Notes: generated by a model from the sequence alone, not told the origin. A stretch of DNA of 14,026 nucleotides from Methanobacteriota archaeon (GCA_002723635.1 PBMM01000023.1:7948-21973); one strand, 5' to 3'; shown: positions 8,296 through 14,026, counted from the first letter of the stretch. Made by a program: numbers and translations.

Positions 8296-9720
8296 ATGTT
8301 CACGACGACCAAATTCAGCACGTGGGACCTTCCGTCCTCCATTCAAGCAGCCATCGACGGCCTTGGCTGGGAATTCGCCACCGAAGTTCAGCGCGACACC
8401 GTCCCCTTGGCCCGCCTTGGCCGCGACGTGATCGGCCAAGCCCGCACCGGGTCAGGAAAAACTGCGGCCTTCGGTTTGCCAATGCTCGAGCGCGCTACGC
8501 CCGGTGAAGGGCTCCAAGCCCTCGTCTTGGCCCCTACGCGTGAACTCGCGGTCCAAGTCGCTGAGGAACTCGAAACCCTCCAAGGCGATTCCGGCCTGCG
8601 CATGCAAACGGTGTACGGTGGTACCGACCTCGAGAAGCAAGCCAAGCAGCTTGATGCCGGGGTCGACGTCATCGTCGGCACCCCTGGGCGCGTTATGGAC
8701 ATGTCCGAGCGCGGTCACATCGACTTGACCAAGCCTACGATGTTCATCCTCGACGAAGCCGACCGCATGCTCGACATGGGCTTCTTCCCCGACATCCTTT
8801 GGGTCCTTGAGCGCATGACCGCGCGTGAGCAGACCCTGCTGTTTTCTGCGACTTTCCCACAGGAAATCGTCAACGCCGCCTCCGAGTTCATGCGCGAGCC
8901 TGAGTTTGTGCAGACGAACATGGACGAGATTGACCTGCCTGACGTGCGCATGCTGCTCGTTCACGTGGGTCGCTCGAACAAACTCTGGGCCACGGCCCGC
9001 GTGCTTTCGCACCTCGAGGAGGACGGTCAAGCCATCATCTTCGCCAACACAAAGCGGATGGTCGACCTCTTGGTGACGCGCCTCGGCAAGGCCAAGTTCG
9101 ACGTGGACGGCCTCCATGGCGACCTGTCACAAAACCAGCGTGAGCGTATTCTCGGGCGGTTCCGTGACGGTGAAGTTCGAATCATCGTCGCCACCGATGT
9201 GGCGGCACGTGGCATCGACGTGGAGACCGTAACGCAGGTCATCAACTACGACGTGCCCAACGATATGGACGCCTTCATCCACCGCATCGGCCGCACCGGC
9301 CGCATTGGTCGGACGGGTGAAGCGTGGACCCTTGTGGACCGATCTTCTGGCCAGCAGATGCAGAACATCGTCGCCACCTACGATCTTCCTGTCGAAGACG
9401 CCGAGGCGCCTGCATTGCCCGACGGCATTGACCGAGATCCCGTCCAGTTCCGTGAGGATCTTTCTGACGCGGCCGACCCCTTCGGTTTCGTCACCCTTCG
9501 CGTTGACATTCCGTCCTCGGAAGGCCTCTCAAAGGCCGCTTTGACCGACTGGCTTGTGTCCACGCTGGCGTGCGACCCCTTGGCCGTTGGGCGCATCGTC
9601 CAATCCGAATCGCACCTCGATTTGGGGATGCACAGCAGCGTTGCGGCCAAGGCCATGAAGGCCCTTGGGAAGGAAGGCGTGGCGGGTTCGACCCGGACCA
9701 CCGAACTCCTTGTCCTGTGA
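8296..9720 (+). CDS. DEAD-box ATP-dependent RNA helicase with DbpA-like C-terminal domain
   Basis: This 474-aa protein unwinds or remodels RNA using ATP. All core motifs are present and intact. They are a Q motif (FSTWDLP...ATEVQ, 7-32), motif I ARTGSGKT (49-56), Ia PTREL (80-84), Ib TPGR (129-132), II DEAD (153-156), III SAT (184-186), IV IIFANTKR (247-254), V ATDVAARGID (299-308) and VI HRIGRTGRIG (329-338). A linker (about 365-395) leads to a small alpha/beta domain (398-474; FVTLRVDIPSSEGLSKAALTDWL...VGRIVQSESHLDLGMHSSVAAKAMKAL). Its pattern resembles the RRM-like domain of bacterial DbpA and CsdA helicases, which direct the enzyme to structured RNA, in DbpA to 23S rRNA. A role in ribosome assembly or RNA remodelling is therefore likely. 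The start is ATG 8296, supported by GGAGG. It probably forms an operon with the HEAT and 71-aa genes. Its stop lies 3 bp from that of the convergent archaeosortase gene. Confidence 0.96.
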   Translation: MFTTTKFSTWDLPSSIQAAIDGLGWEFATEVQRDTVPLARLGRDVIGQARTGSGKTAAFGLPMLERATPGEGLQALVLAPTRELAVQVAEELETLQGDSGLRMQTVYGGTDLEKQAKQLDAGVDVIVGTPGRVMDMSERGHIDLTKPTMFILDEADRMLDMGFFPDILWVLERMTAREQTLLFSATFPQEIVNAASEFMREPEFVQTNMDEIDLPDVRMLLVHVGRSNKLWATARVLSHLEEDGQAIIFANTKRMVDLLVTRLGKAKFDVDGLHGDLSQNQRERILGRFRDGEVRIIVATDVAARGIDVETVTQVINYDVPNDMDAFIHRIGRTGRIGRTGEAWTLVDRSSGQQMQNIVATYDLPVEDAEAPALPDGIDRDPVQFREDLSDAADPFGFVTLRVDIPSSEGLSKAALTDWLVSTLACDPLAVGRIVQSESHLDLGMHSSVAAKAMKALGKEGVAGSTRTTELLVL

Positions 9721-9723
9721 GGT

Positions 9724-10719
9724 TCACTCCTCTTCTTTAGCAGCGTCTTCGAGGGCCTTTCGCTCCTCGTCATCAAGCATGGACGGCCAGCGTCCGTCGG
9801 GAAGCGGTCGCTCGAACACGAAGGCACTGGCGACCAGGCTCAACAGACCGAGGCTGGCCACGGACCATGCGCCTGCAATGGCATCGTCCCACGTGTTTTG
9901 CGCGTCTGCGCAGCGTTGGCTGACCAATTCGCTGAACGCGCACATCTCCGCGGTCGCACGTGCATCGAGCGCGGCGGGATCGTTGCGCACCATGTACACG
10001 GCAGAGAGGAGCAGGATGAGGGCCAAGGCGGCGCCCATAACAGGCTGCTGCCAGACGGGTCGGTGCTCAGACCATGCCCATGCTTTGCGGGGCGTGATGC
10101 GCCACCGGTCGCGGCCGGCCATGCTGCGGTCCTTCACCCGGCGCGGCCCACCCACCCATGTAAACCAGGCCAGCCAGAGGCCGATCAGGACGACGAGGAA
10201 ACCCCACTCGTACACGTGGCGGTGAAAGGCCCACATGTCGTTCAAGCACGCTGGATCGTTGGGCGCTTCCAAACACCCACCCAACGCCAACGGATAGAAG
10301 GCGACAAGCCGTGCAAGGTTGAGGATGAATACCAGCACGCATCCAACGGCCACGGCCCGCAAGCGGTCGCGCTGTGGGACGTCATCGGTGATCAGGATGA
10401 GGGTGGAGAGGAAAATCATCTCGTGAACGCCTGCGCATTCGTCCGAAACGTACAATCCGACGCTGTCAAAGGTGCCCGGGAAACTGCTGTGGTGGAAGTC
10501 AATGCGCGTGGTCCATCCGTTGTGCTGGCTCAGGCTGACCGCGTCAGCCCCCCAAATCATCTCGGTGATGCCGTGCCACATCCACGCTTCAACGACCTGC
10601 AAGGGTGCCAAGGTATCGGAGGGTTCGGTCAGGAACCAGTAGAAGGCCTCGACCAGCAACAGGGCGAGCGGGTATTTTCCGTATCTCAAGCCGAGGGCCG
10701 CCACTTCGGACCAGGACAT
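9724..10719 (-). CDS. Exosortase/archaeosortase-family membrane protease-transpeptidase
   Basis: This 331-aa polytopic membrane protein belongs to the exosortase/archaeosortase family. Those enzymes cleave a C-terminal sorting signal from secreted proteins and are thought to transfer the protein to a lipid or surface anchor. The three expected catalytic positions are visible: Cys95 in DECAGVHEM, Arg137 in ILNLARLVAF, and a His in MWAFHRH (166 or 168). Each borders or lies in a hydrophobic segment. About eight membrane segments are evident. After the family core (ending about 190) there is a basic cytosolic loop. Two more helices follow (about 226-243 and 282-301), flanking an outer loop with Cys260 and Cys270, then an acidic tail. 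ATG 10719 is preceded by GAGG; a GTG at 10755 would add 12 residues. No typical PGF-CTERM-like substrate ends within this window. The gene is divergent from tusA/ribA and converges on the helicase. Confidence 0.85.
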   Translation of the reverse strand: MSWSEVAALGLRYGKYPLALLLVEAFYWFLTEPSDTLAPLQVVEAWMWHGITEMIWGADAVSLSQHNGWTTRIDFHHSSFPGTFDSVGLYVSDECAGVHEMIFLSTLILITDDVPQRDRLRAVAVGCVLVFILNLARLVAFYPLALGGCLEAPNDPACLNDMWAFHRHVYEWGFLVVLIGLWLAWFTWVGGPRRVKDRSMAGRDRWRITPRKAWAWSEHRPVWQQPVMGAALALILLLSAVYMVRNDPAALDARATAEMCAFSELVSQRCADAQNTWDDAIAGAWSVASLGLLSLVASAFVFERPLPDGRWPSMLDDEERKALEDAAKEEE

Positions 10720-10824
10720 GTCGTCCTCGGCCTTCGCCGTCGCTGCCACGTGCACAACTCACGCTGCTGCCTCATAGGGGCGTCGGTCGCAATCCTTCAA
10801 GGCACCCTGACGCCACGGCGTGTC
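10720..10824. promoter_or_regulatory. Divergent intergenic region, archaeosortase / tusA-ribA
   Basis: About 105 bp lie between two divergent start codons, so promoters for both directions must lie here or in the first codons. The stretch is GC-rich, with no convincing TATA box. A CACGTG hexamer (10748-10753) and a spaced GGCGTC/GACGCC inverted pair (10779-10784 and 10809-10814) are visible but could be chance. If the archaeosortase starts at GTG 10755, the region shrinks to about 69 bp. Confidence 0.3.
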
Positions 10825-11076
10825 ATGGAAGGCGGCGTTCAGGCGGTGTCGCCGACCCATCGCCTCGACGTCAGGGGCTACCGATGCCCCATCCCTGTTG
10901 GGGAAACCCGACAGGCGCTCAAGGGCCTTGACCAAGGGCATGTGCTCGAGGTAAGGTTTGATGATCCAGAGGCCCTTGAGGACCTCCCGCCCATGCTTGC
11001 TCGCCACGGCCATCGTATGCTGACCGTCGAGGAGGTCGCTGGAGACTGGCGGGTGTGCATCGAGGTGATCTGCTGA
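10825..11076 (+). CDS. TusA/SirA-like sulfur carrier protein
   Basis: This 83-aa protein matches the TusA/YedF/SirA family. The signature LDVRGYRCPIPVGETRQAL (14-32) supplies the conserved Cys-Pro-x-Pro, with Cys21 as the residue expected to carry a persulfide. The fold continues with G-x-x-L-x-V-x-x-D-D-P (about 38-48), a helix EDLPPMLARHGHRML, and a final strand WRVCIEVI. TusA proteins accept sulfur from a cysteine desulfurase and pass it to tRNA thiolation, molybdopterin or dissimilatory sulfur pathways; which one applies here cannot be told. The ATG at 10825 is the natural start, as the open frame upstream is only antisense to the archaeosortase gene. The 3' end overlaps ribA by 22 bp, with GGAG for ribA lying inside this coding region, so the two genes are probably translationally coupled. 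Confidence 0.82.
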   Translation: MEGGVQAVSPTHRLDVRGYRCPIPVGETRQALKGLDQGHVLEVRFDDPEALEDLPPMLARHGHRMLTVEEVAGDWRVCIEVIC

Positions 11077-11675
11077 GCAAAGAAGACGTCCCGAGCGTGG
11101 CCACATTGCCGACGCATTACGGAGCCTTCCGCATCGAGGTCGTCAGAGACGAAGGTGGATTGGAACACGTCGCCTTGTCCATCGGTGACCTGAGCGGGCC
11201 AGATCCAGTCTTGGTTCGCGTGCATTCGGAGTGTTTGACCGGGGACGCCTTCGGCTCTCTCCGTTGCGATTGTGGACCTCAATTGAATGCCGCGCTGGCT
11301 GCGGTATCCGAACGCGGGTGGGGCTGCGTGCTGTATCTTCGCCAAGAGGGCCGCGGCATTGGCCTTCACGCCAAAATTCAGGCCTATCACCTGCAGGACC
11401 AAGGAGCAGATACGCTCGATGCCAATCTTATGCTGGGTCATCCCGCTGATGCCCGTGACTACACCATTGCCGCGAGGATGCTGAATTCACTTGGTGCAGG
11501 GCAGGTCTCCCTCCTCACCAACAATCCCGACAAAGTGGAGCAATTGCGCTCGTACGGCATCGACGTTGTTGAGCGCATTCCTTTGGTCGCCGGTGTGGGC
11601 GACGACAACAGGAACTACCTCCGCACCAAAGCAGAGCGCATGGGTCACGAACTCGGACGTGATGACCTTCAGTGA
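11055..11675 (+). CDS. ribA: GTP cyclohydrolase II (riboflavin biosynthesis)
   Basis: RibA opens GTP to 2,5-diamino-6-ribosylamino-4(3H)-pyrimidinone 5'-phosphate, formate and pyrophosphate, the first committed step to riboflavin, FMN and FAD. The 206-aa sequence is complete for a stand-alone bacterial-type enzyme. The zinc site is Cys60, Cys71 and Cys73 (HSECLTGDAFGSLRCDCG). YLRQEGRGIGL (94-104) is the GTP-binding/catalytic segment, and DTLDANLMLG, DARDY and LLTNNPDKV (153-161) are the usual later motifs. It ends with NRNYLRTKAERMGH. No DHBP synthase (RibB) domain is fused. The start is a GTG with GGAG at 11041-11044, overlapping tusA by 22 bp. The N-terminal VATLPTHYGAFRI aligns with normal RibA starts. 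Many archaea use the unrelated GTP cyclohydrolase III (ArfA) instead, so in an archaeal genome this gene would point to old transfer from bacteria. A flavodoxin gene lies about 0.9 kb downstream. Confidence 0.95.
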   Translation: MHRGDLLSKEDVPSVATLPTHYGAFRIEVVRDEGGLEHVALSIGDLSGPDPVLVRVHSECLTGDAFGSLRCDCGPQLNAALAAVSERGWGCVLYLRQEGRGIGLHAKIQAYHLQDQGADTLDANLMLGHPADARDYTIAARMLNSLGAGQVSLLTNNPDKVEQLRSYGIDVVERIPLVAGVGDDNRNYLRTKAERMGHELGRDDLQ

Positions 11676-11773
11676 TCATTACGATACCGTGGCGTACGCT
11701 GCGTTTCTCCGCCCTTTCTTCACCGCAATGACCTTGATTGACGGTGCCTTCAGCTCATCACAGAGGGGCCTAC

Positions 11774-12262
11774 ATGGACATCGAGACGGCAGCAAACGTT
11801 GGCGAAGCCGTGAGCGGCATCGCCATTTTGTTCACGTTATTGTTCAGCCTGCGGCAGGTCAAGTTCTGGAACGAGAACCGTCGCTATGAGATTGGCCGTG
11901 ACCTGGCGGCTCACCTCAACAATCCAATGATTCACCGAGGATTCGCGGTCACGACCAACAAACTCCACGAGGAATTGACCATCCAAGAATTGGTCGCGCT
12001 GAGCCGTGAAGAGAAGGACGCGATGAACGCCACGATGATCGGCATGAACAACATCGGCCTGTTGGCCAAGCACGGTCACTTGTCGCTTGATCTCGTGGAA
12101 GCTTTCTGCGGCTACTATGTTCGTATTTTTGGGCCACGTTGGCGCCGTGCCGTCGAGATTCACGCGCAAGCGATGATGCAGGAGCCCGAATCGGTGAGCA
12201 CTGTCTGGGGTGGCCTCTATTGGCTGATGGAGACCCTCGCCGAAGCACCTGACAATACCTGA
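11774..12262 (+). CDS. Membrane-anchored protein of unknown function (DUF4760-like layout)
   Basis: This 162-aa protein begins with one hydrophobic helix (about 11-28, AVSGIAILFTLLFSLRQV) near its N-terminus. A basic KFWNENRRYEIGRDL stretch and a helical cytosolic domain of about 120 residues follow. The arrangement, and the pattern of spaced Leu, Trp and Gly with a late WGGLYWLMETL, recall small membrane proteins of the DUF4760 type, but I cannot confirm the family. No catalytic motif is visible; the function is unknown. The ATG at 11774 has GAGGGG at 11763-11768, five bases upstream, which decides it over an in-frame TTG at 11738. It lies 98 bp after ribA on the same strand, and whether it shares the ribA transcript is unclear. 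Confidence 0.75.
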   Translation: MDIETAANVGEAVSGIAILFTLLFSLRQVKFWNENRRYEIGRDLAAHLNNPMIHRGFAVTTNKLHEELTIQELVALSREEKDAMNATMIGMNNIGLLAKHGHLSLDLVEAFCGYYVRIFGPRWRRAVEIHAQAMMQEPESVSTVWGGLYWLMETLAEAPDNT

Positions 12263-12278
12263 GGCAGGCCCTTCTGCC
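12263..12278 (+). other. Short hairpin immediately after the DUF4760-like stop
   Basis: GGCAG (12263-12267), a 6-base loop and CTGCC (12274-12278) form a 5-bp GC-rich stem starting at the first base after the stop codon. No T-run follows, so it is only a weak candidate for a transcript 3'-end structure. The rest of the gap to 12472 shows no further feature I can support. Confidence 0.3.
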
Positions 12279-12472
12279 GCTCACAACCGGCTTCATGGCT
12301 CAGACACCCTCCGTGTTCACAGGATGGCCATGCGGGCTTGTATCGCGTTCTATAGGAGCAATCAGATCAAGCCGGCACGTCGTTTTTCTCTGGGTTGATG
12401 TCGATGGATGTCCTCAACGGACGTGAAAAATATCGGTACATGGGAAAGCCGAATGTAACGTTCGCAATCCAA

Positions 12473-12494
12473 ATTTTTAGGGCAGCCTAAAAAT
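12473..12494. promoter_or_regulatory. Perfect 9-bp inverted repeat, candidate DtxR/IdeR-type operator of flavodoxin
   Basis: ATTTTTAGG and CCTAAAAAT are perfect inverted copies separated by GCAG. The inner half-sites read TTAGG-N4-CCTAA, the same spacing as the core of known DtxR/IdeR-family metal-repressor operators (TTAGGTTAGCCTAA). The dyad ends four bases before the TATA element of the flavodoxin gene, where a bound protein would block TFB/TBP. Both flanks are A/T-rich in an otherwise GC-rich window. An alternative reading is an RNA hairpin or terminator, but it lies 210 bp beyond the upstream gene and right at a promoter, so an operator fits better. Confidence 0.55.
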
Positions 12495-12497
12495 GCT

Positions 12498-12505
12498 CAT
12501 ATATC
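12498..12505 (+). promoter_or_regulatory. TATA box of the flavodoxin gene
   Basis: CATATATC is the strongest archaeal TATA-like element in the window. It is centred about 36 bp before the flavodoxin ATG. Using the usual 25-27 bp TATA-to-start distance, transcription would begin near 12527-12529, giving a leader of about ten bases that just holds the AGGGGA ribosome-binding site at 12528-12533. Confidence 0.6.
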
Positions 12506-12537
12506 GCCGATGATTGCGAGTCTTTGCAGGGGATATC

Positions 12538-12993
12538 ATGACCGCGATTACCGTACTCTTTGGCACCGAAACTGGGAACTCTGAACTCTTGGCTGAAGAG
12601 ATCACCGACGATGCCAAGGCCCGTGGTTTCCAGGCCGTCTGCCACGGCATGGACGAGATTTCCATCGAGGACTTCCAAGCCGCTGAGACCCTCCTCATCG
12701 TGTGCAGCACATGGGGCGACGGCGAACAGCCGGACAACGCCCAAGACCTGTACGACACCGTCTCTGAGCTCGAGGACGCAGCGTTGTCTGGTTTGTCCTT
12801 CTCCGTTCTTGCGCTCGGGGACACATCCTTCGATCTCTTCTGCGAGGCTGGAATCCAGTGGGACAATCTTCTCGAGAGCAAAGGCGCGACCCGGATTGCT
12901 GAACGTATGGATTGTGACGTCATGTACGAGGACGAAGCAGCAGAGTGGTCCGAAGGCGTGTTTGACCTCCTCGGCAGCAGCCAAGTCCAGTGA
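12538..12993 (+). CDS. Flavodoxin (short-chain, CysJ/MioC-like)
   Basis: This 151-aa FMN-binding electron carrier has the size of a stand-alone flavodoxin domain. The phosphate-binding loop is FGTETGNSE (8-16; T10-x-T12-G13-N14-S15). The FMN isoalloxazine loops are CSTWGDGEQPDN (56-67) and ALGDTSFDLFCEAG (92-105). These loops resemble the flavodoxin domains of sulfite reductase CysJ, cytochrome P450 reductase and MioC more than the classical ferredoxin-substituting type, yet no reductase domain is fused. It would carry electrons between a flavin or iron-sulfur reductase and an unknown acceptor. The start is ATG 12538, with AGGGGA at 12528-12533 and a TATA box at 12498-12505. The inverted repeat before the TATA box suggests repression by a metal-dependent regulator. 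The 48-aa CxxC protein begins 25 bp downstream and may share the transcript. Confidence 0.93.
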   Translation: MTAITVLFGTETGNSELLAEEITDDAKARGFQAVCHGMDEISIEDFQAAETLLIVCSTWGDGEQPDNAQDLYDTVSELEDAALSGLSFSVLALGDTSFDLFCEAGIQWDNLLESKGATRIAERMDCDVMYEDEAAEWSEGVFDLLGSSQVQ

Positions 12994-13018
12994 ACAAGCC
13001 TTCTTATCCTGCACTCCC

Positions 13019-13165
13019 ATGCGTTGGGCTGTGCAATCTACAGAGAAGATTACTGTTGACGTCGGAGAAGGCTGCTGCCTGCAGTGCGGACGCGTGAAAG
13101 GCGTCGGTCACGAACATATCGACCAGTGCGTAGATTGCGAAGCGATGGGCTTCCACATCGATTGA
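13019..13165 (+). CDS. 48-aa protein with two CxxC knuckles (putative zinc ribbon)
   Basis: This small ORF encodes 48 residues with CCLQC (19-23) and CVDC (37-40), spaced by 13 residues including His31 and His33. That is the layout of a treble-clef or zinc-ribbon metal site. The acidic ending and lack of a signal suggest a cytosolic protein. No specific family is recognised; such mini zinc proteins are common in archaea and often bind nucleic acid or partner proteins. The ATG at 13019 lies 25 bp after the flavodoxin stop with no clear Shine-Dalgarno. The frame is open upstream only as an out-of-frame shadow of flavodoxin. A hairpin follows directly after the stop. The cysteine pattern is the main reason to believe it is real. 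Confidence 0.55.
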   Translation: MRWAVQSTEKITVDVGEGCCLQCGRVKGVGHEHIDQCVDCEAMGFHID

Positions 13166-13208
13166 AGCCTTGTCCTGACTTCTCCATTTCTGCTGGAGTT
13201 TCAAGGCT
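13166..13208 (+). other. Nested stem-loop after the CxxC gene (possible transcript end)
   Basis: AGCCTTG (13166-13172) pairs with CAAGGCT (13202-13208), and inside it CTCCA (13182-13186) pairs with TGGAG (13194-13198). The outer stem begins at the base right after the stop codon of the CxxC protein. It could protect or end the flavodoxin-region transcript, or be a small structured RNA element. There is no long T-run after it. The rest of the gap, to 13353, has no recognisable gene. Confidence 0.4.
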
Positions 13209-13353
13209 GCATCCAAGCACGCTTTGACCGGTGTTTGGACCGAAGAAAATGTACCGTTCGCGGTCTGCTTAACGAAAAAGACGCCAAGTAAGTAGGATGT
13301 ACTCACCCTGCTTGGGTGGCGAAGGCTAAACCTCGCGTGCCAGACCCTTGGTC

Positions 13354-13983
13354 ATGGAGGTGGACCTCATCCTCGGCCTGGCTGCGGCCGGCACGATGCT
13401 GGGCGTCGTCGAGGGTTTGAAGCCCGGTCCTCTGATGACCATGGTCGTCCGAGAAACGCTCTCAGGCGGGCTGAAGGCAGGCATGTGGACGACTGCAGCC
13501 CCAATCTTCACTGATGGACCGCTCATCCTCCTGAGCGTCTTGATCGCCGCCACGGTGGCCAATAGCCCATACCTGCTGCTTGCCATAACGGTCGCTGGGG
13601 CGCTCTTCTTGGCCAAGATGGGCGTCGATTGCTTCACCCTCGATCCGCCGGACTTCAATGCAGAACCGAACGCGCCGTCTGGCTCGCTCCTCCGTGGGGT
13701 CATCACCAACCTGCTGAACCCGAACGCCTACGTGTTTTGGTTTCTGATCGGTGGGCCCCTCATGGCCTCAGTGGTGCAGGAGGAATGGCTGGCGCCAGTC
13801 GCATACGCCCTGTCCTTCCTGCTGACGCTGATGCTAACCAAGGCCGTCGTCGCCTACGCGGTGCACAAGGCGAGCAACGGCATCTCCGAGACCGTCTACA
13901 AGCGCCTGCTTGCGGGATGCGGCGTGGTGATGCTCGGCTTCTCGGGGTTCTACGTTCGTGCCGCCTGGCTGATCCTGAACTGA
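13354..13983 (+). CDS. LysE/RhtB-family amino-acid exporter-like membrane protein
   Basis: This 209-aa protein has about six transmembrane segments (roughly 5-27, 46-68, 70-92, 117-140, 148-172 and 184-207). It shows the LysE/RhtB/threonine-exporter pattern: an N-terminal GxxPGP (GLKPGPLMTMVVRETLSGGLKAG, 21-43), a short acidic central loop (94-108) and NLLNPNAYVFWFLIGGP (119-135). Family members export lysine, threonine, homoserine or other small solutes; here the substrate is unknown. The first motif reads GLKPGP rather than the more usual GPSPGP, a modest divergence. I chose ATG 13354 over the in-frame TTG 13348. It has its own intergenic region of about 190 bp upstream, so it is probably transcribed separately from the flavodoxin pair. 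Confidence 0.87.
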   Translation: MEVDLILGLAAAGTMLGVVEGLKPGPLMTMVVRETLSGGLKAGMWTTAAPIFTDGPLILLSVLIAATVANSPYLLLAITVAGALFLAKMGVDCFTLDPPDFNAEPNAPSGSLLRGVITNLLNPNAYVFWFLIGGPLMASVVQEEWLAPVAYALSFLLTLMLTKAVVAYAVHKASNGISETVYKRLLAGCGVVMLGFSGFYVRAAWLILN

Positions 13984-14026
13984 AATGCTAACCGCAGATT
14001 CACCGTGCAGGGTGCGGTGGATGCAC

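Noticed and set aside
9898..10824. Long open frame on the plus strand opposite the archaeosortase gene
   Set aside because: Its translation is Arg/Gly/His-rich and lacks domain features, while the minus strand carries a clear catalytic family. Only the part from 10825, the TusA-like protein, is real.
12440..12490. A 16-codon ORF before flavodoxin whose TAA falls inside the inverted repeat, considered as a leader peptide
   Set aside because: It lies upstream of the TATA box that best explains flavodoxin transcription, has no ribosome-binding site and no regulatory codon pattern, so chance is likely.
12263..12537. Possible C/D-box or other small RNA in the AT-rich gap before flavodoxin
   Set aside because: TGATG-like and GATGATT fragments occur, but no paired C and D boxes or stable extended fold are seen; a promoter region explains the base composition.
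14001..14026. Small inverted repeats (CACCG/CGGTG and GTGCA/TGCAC) after the LysE-like gene, considered as a terminator
   Set aside because: The two pairings exclude each other, there is no T-run, and the window ends inside the region.

Overview
The window most resembles a chromosome segment from a planktonic euryarchaeon of the Marine Group II / Poseidoniales type. This is inferred from gene content and layout and is not proven. The supports are a DUF2240-like protein (a family known from archaea), an exosortase/archaeosortase-family membrane protein, a very large secreted kelch/CARDB surface protein with a membrane anchor and an acidic/aromatic cytosolic tail, HEAT-repeat and small zinc-knuckle proteins, and archaeal promoter architecture (a TATA element just upstream of a short leader). 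The DNA is GC-rich, so the real genes throw many long antisense ORFs. Genes are tightly packed. I see no mobile element, CRISPR array, rRNA or tRNA, and no gene-free stretch over about 275 bp.

Layout. 1-1425 (+) is the 3' part of an MMPL/RND-type membrane exporter, cut by the window edge. It converges, with a 10-bp overlap, on a leftward pair: the giant kelch surface protein (6659-2034) and a DUF2240-like winged-helix protein (1994-1416). Divergent from the kelch gene runs a rightward cluster: a HEAT-repeat protein (6712-7980), a 71-aa protein of unknown function (8019-8234) and a DEAD-box RNA helicase with a DbpA-like C-terminal domain (8296-9720). The helicase ends 3 bp from the convergent end of an archaeosortase-family protein (10719-9724). 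Divergent from that, a TusA-like sulfur carrier (10825-11076) overlaps by 22 bp a bacterial-type GTP cyclohydrolase II, RibA (11055-11675). Then come a single-span membrane protein of unknown function (11774-12262), a flavodoxin (12538-12993), a 48-aa CxxC/CxxC protein (13019-13165) and a LysE/RhtB-family exporter (13354-13983).

How they may work together. A cell-surface theme (RND exporter, kelch protein, archaeosortase) and a flavin/redox theme (RibA for riboflavin precursor synthesis, flavodoxin as FMN carrier) share the segment. The HEAT / 71-aa / DEAD-box cluster looks like an RNA or ribonucleoprotein module. The most informative non-coding signal is a perfect 9-bp inverted repeat with TTAGG-N4-CCTAA half-sites, placed four bases before the flavodoxin TATA box. 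It resembles the core of operators used by DtxR/IdeR-family metal repressors and suggests iron-dependent control of flavodoxin. Most of the window looks like ordinary core genome. I did not find a clear defence island or a convincingly new multi-gene system, and the findings are scored accordingly.
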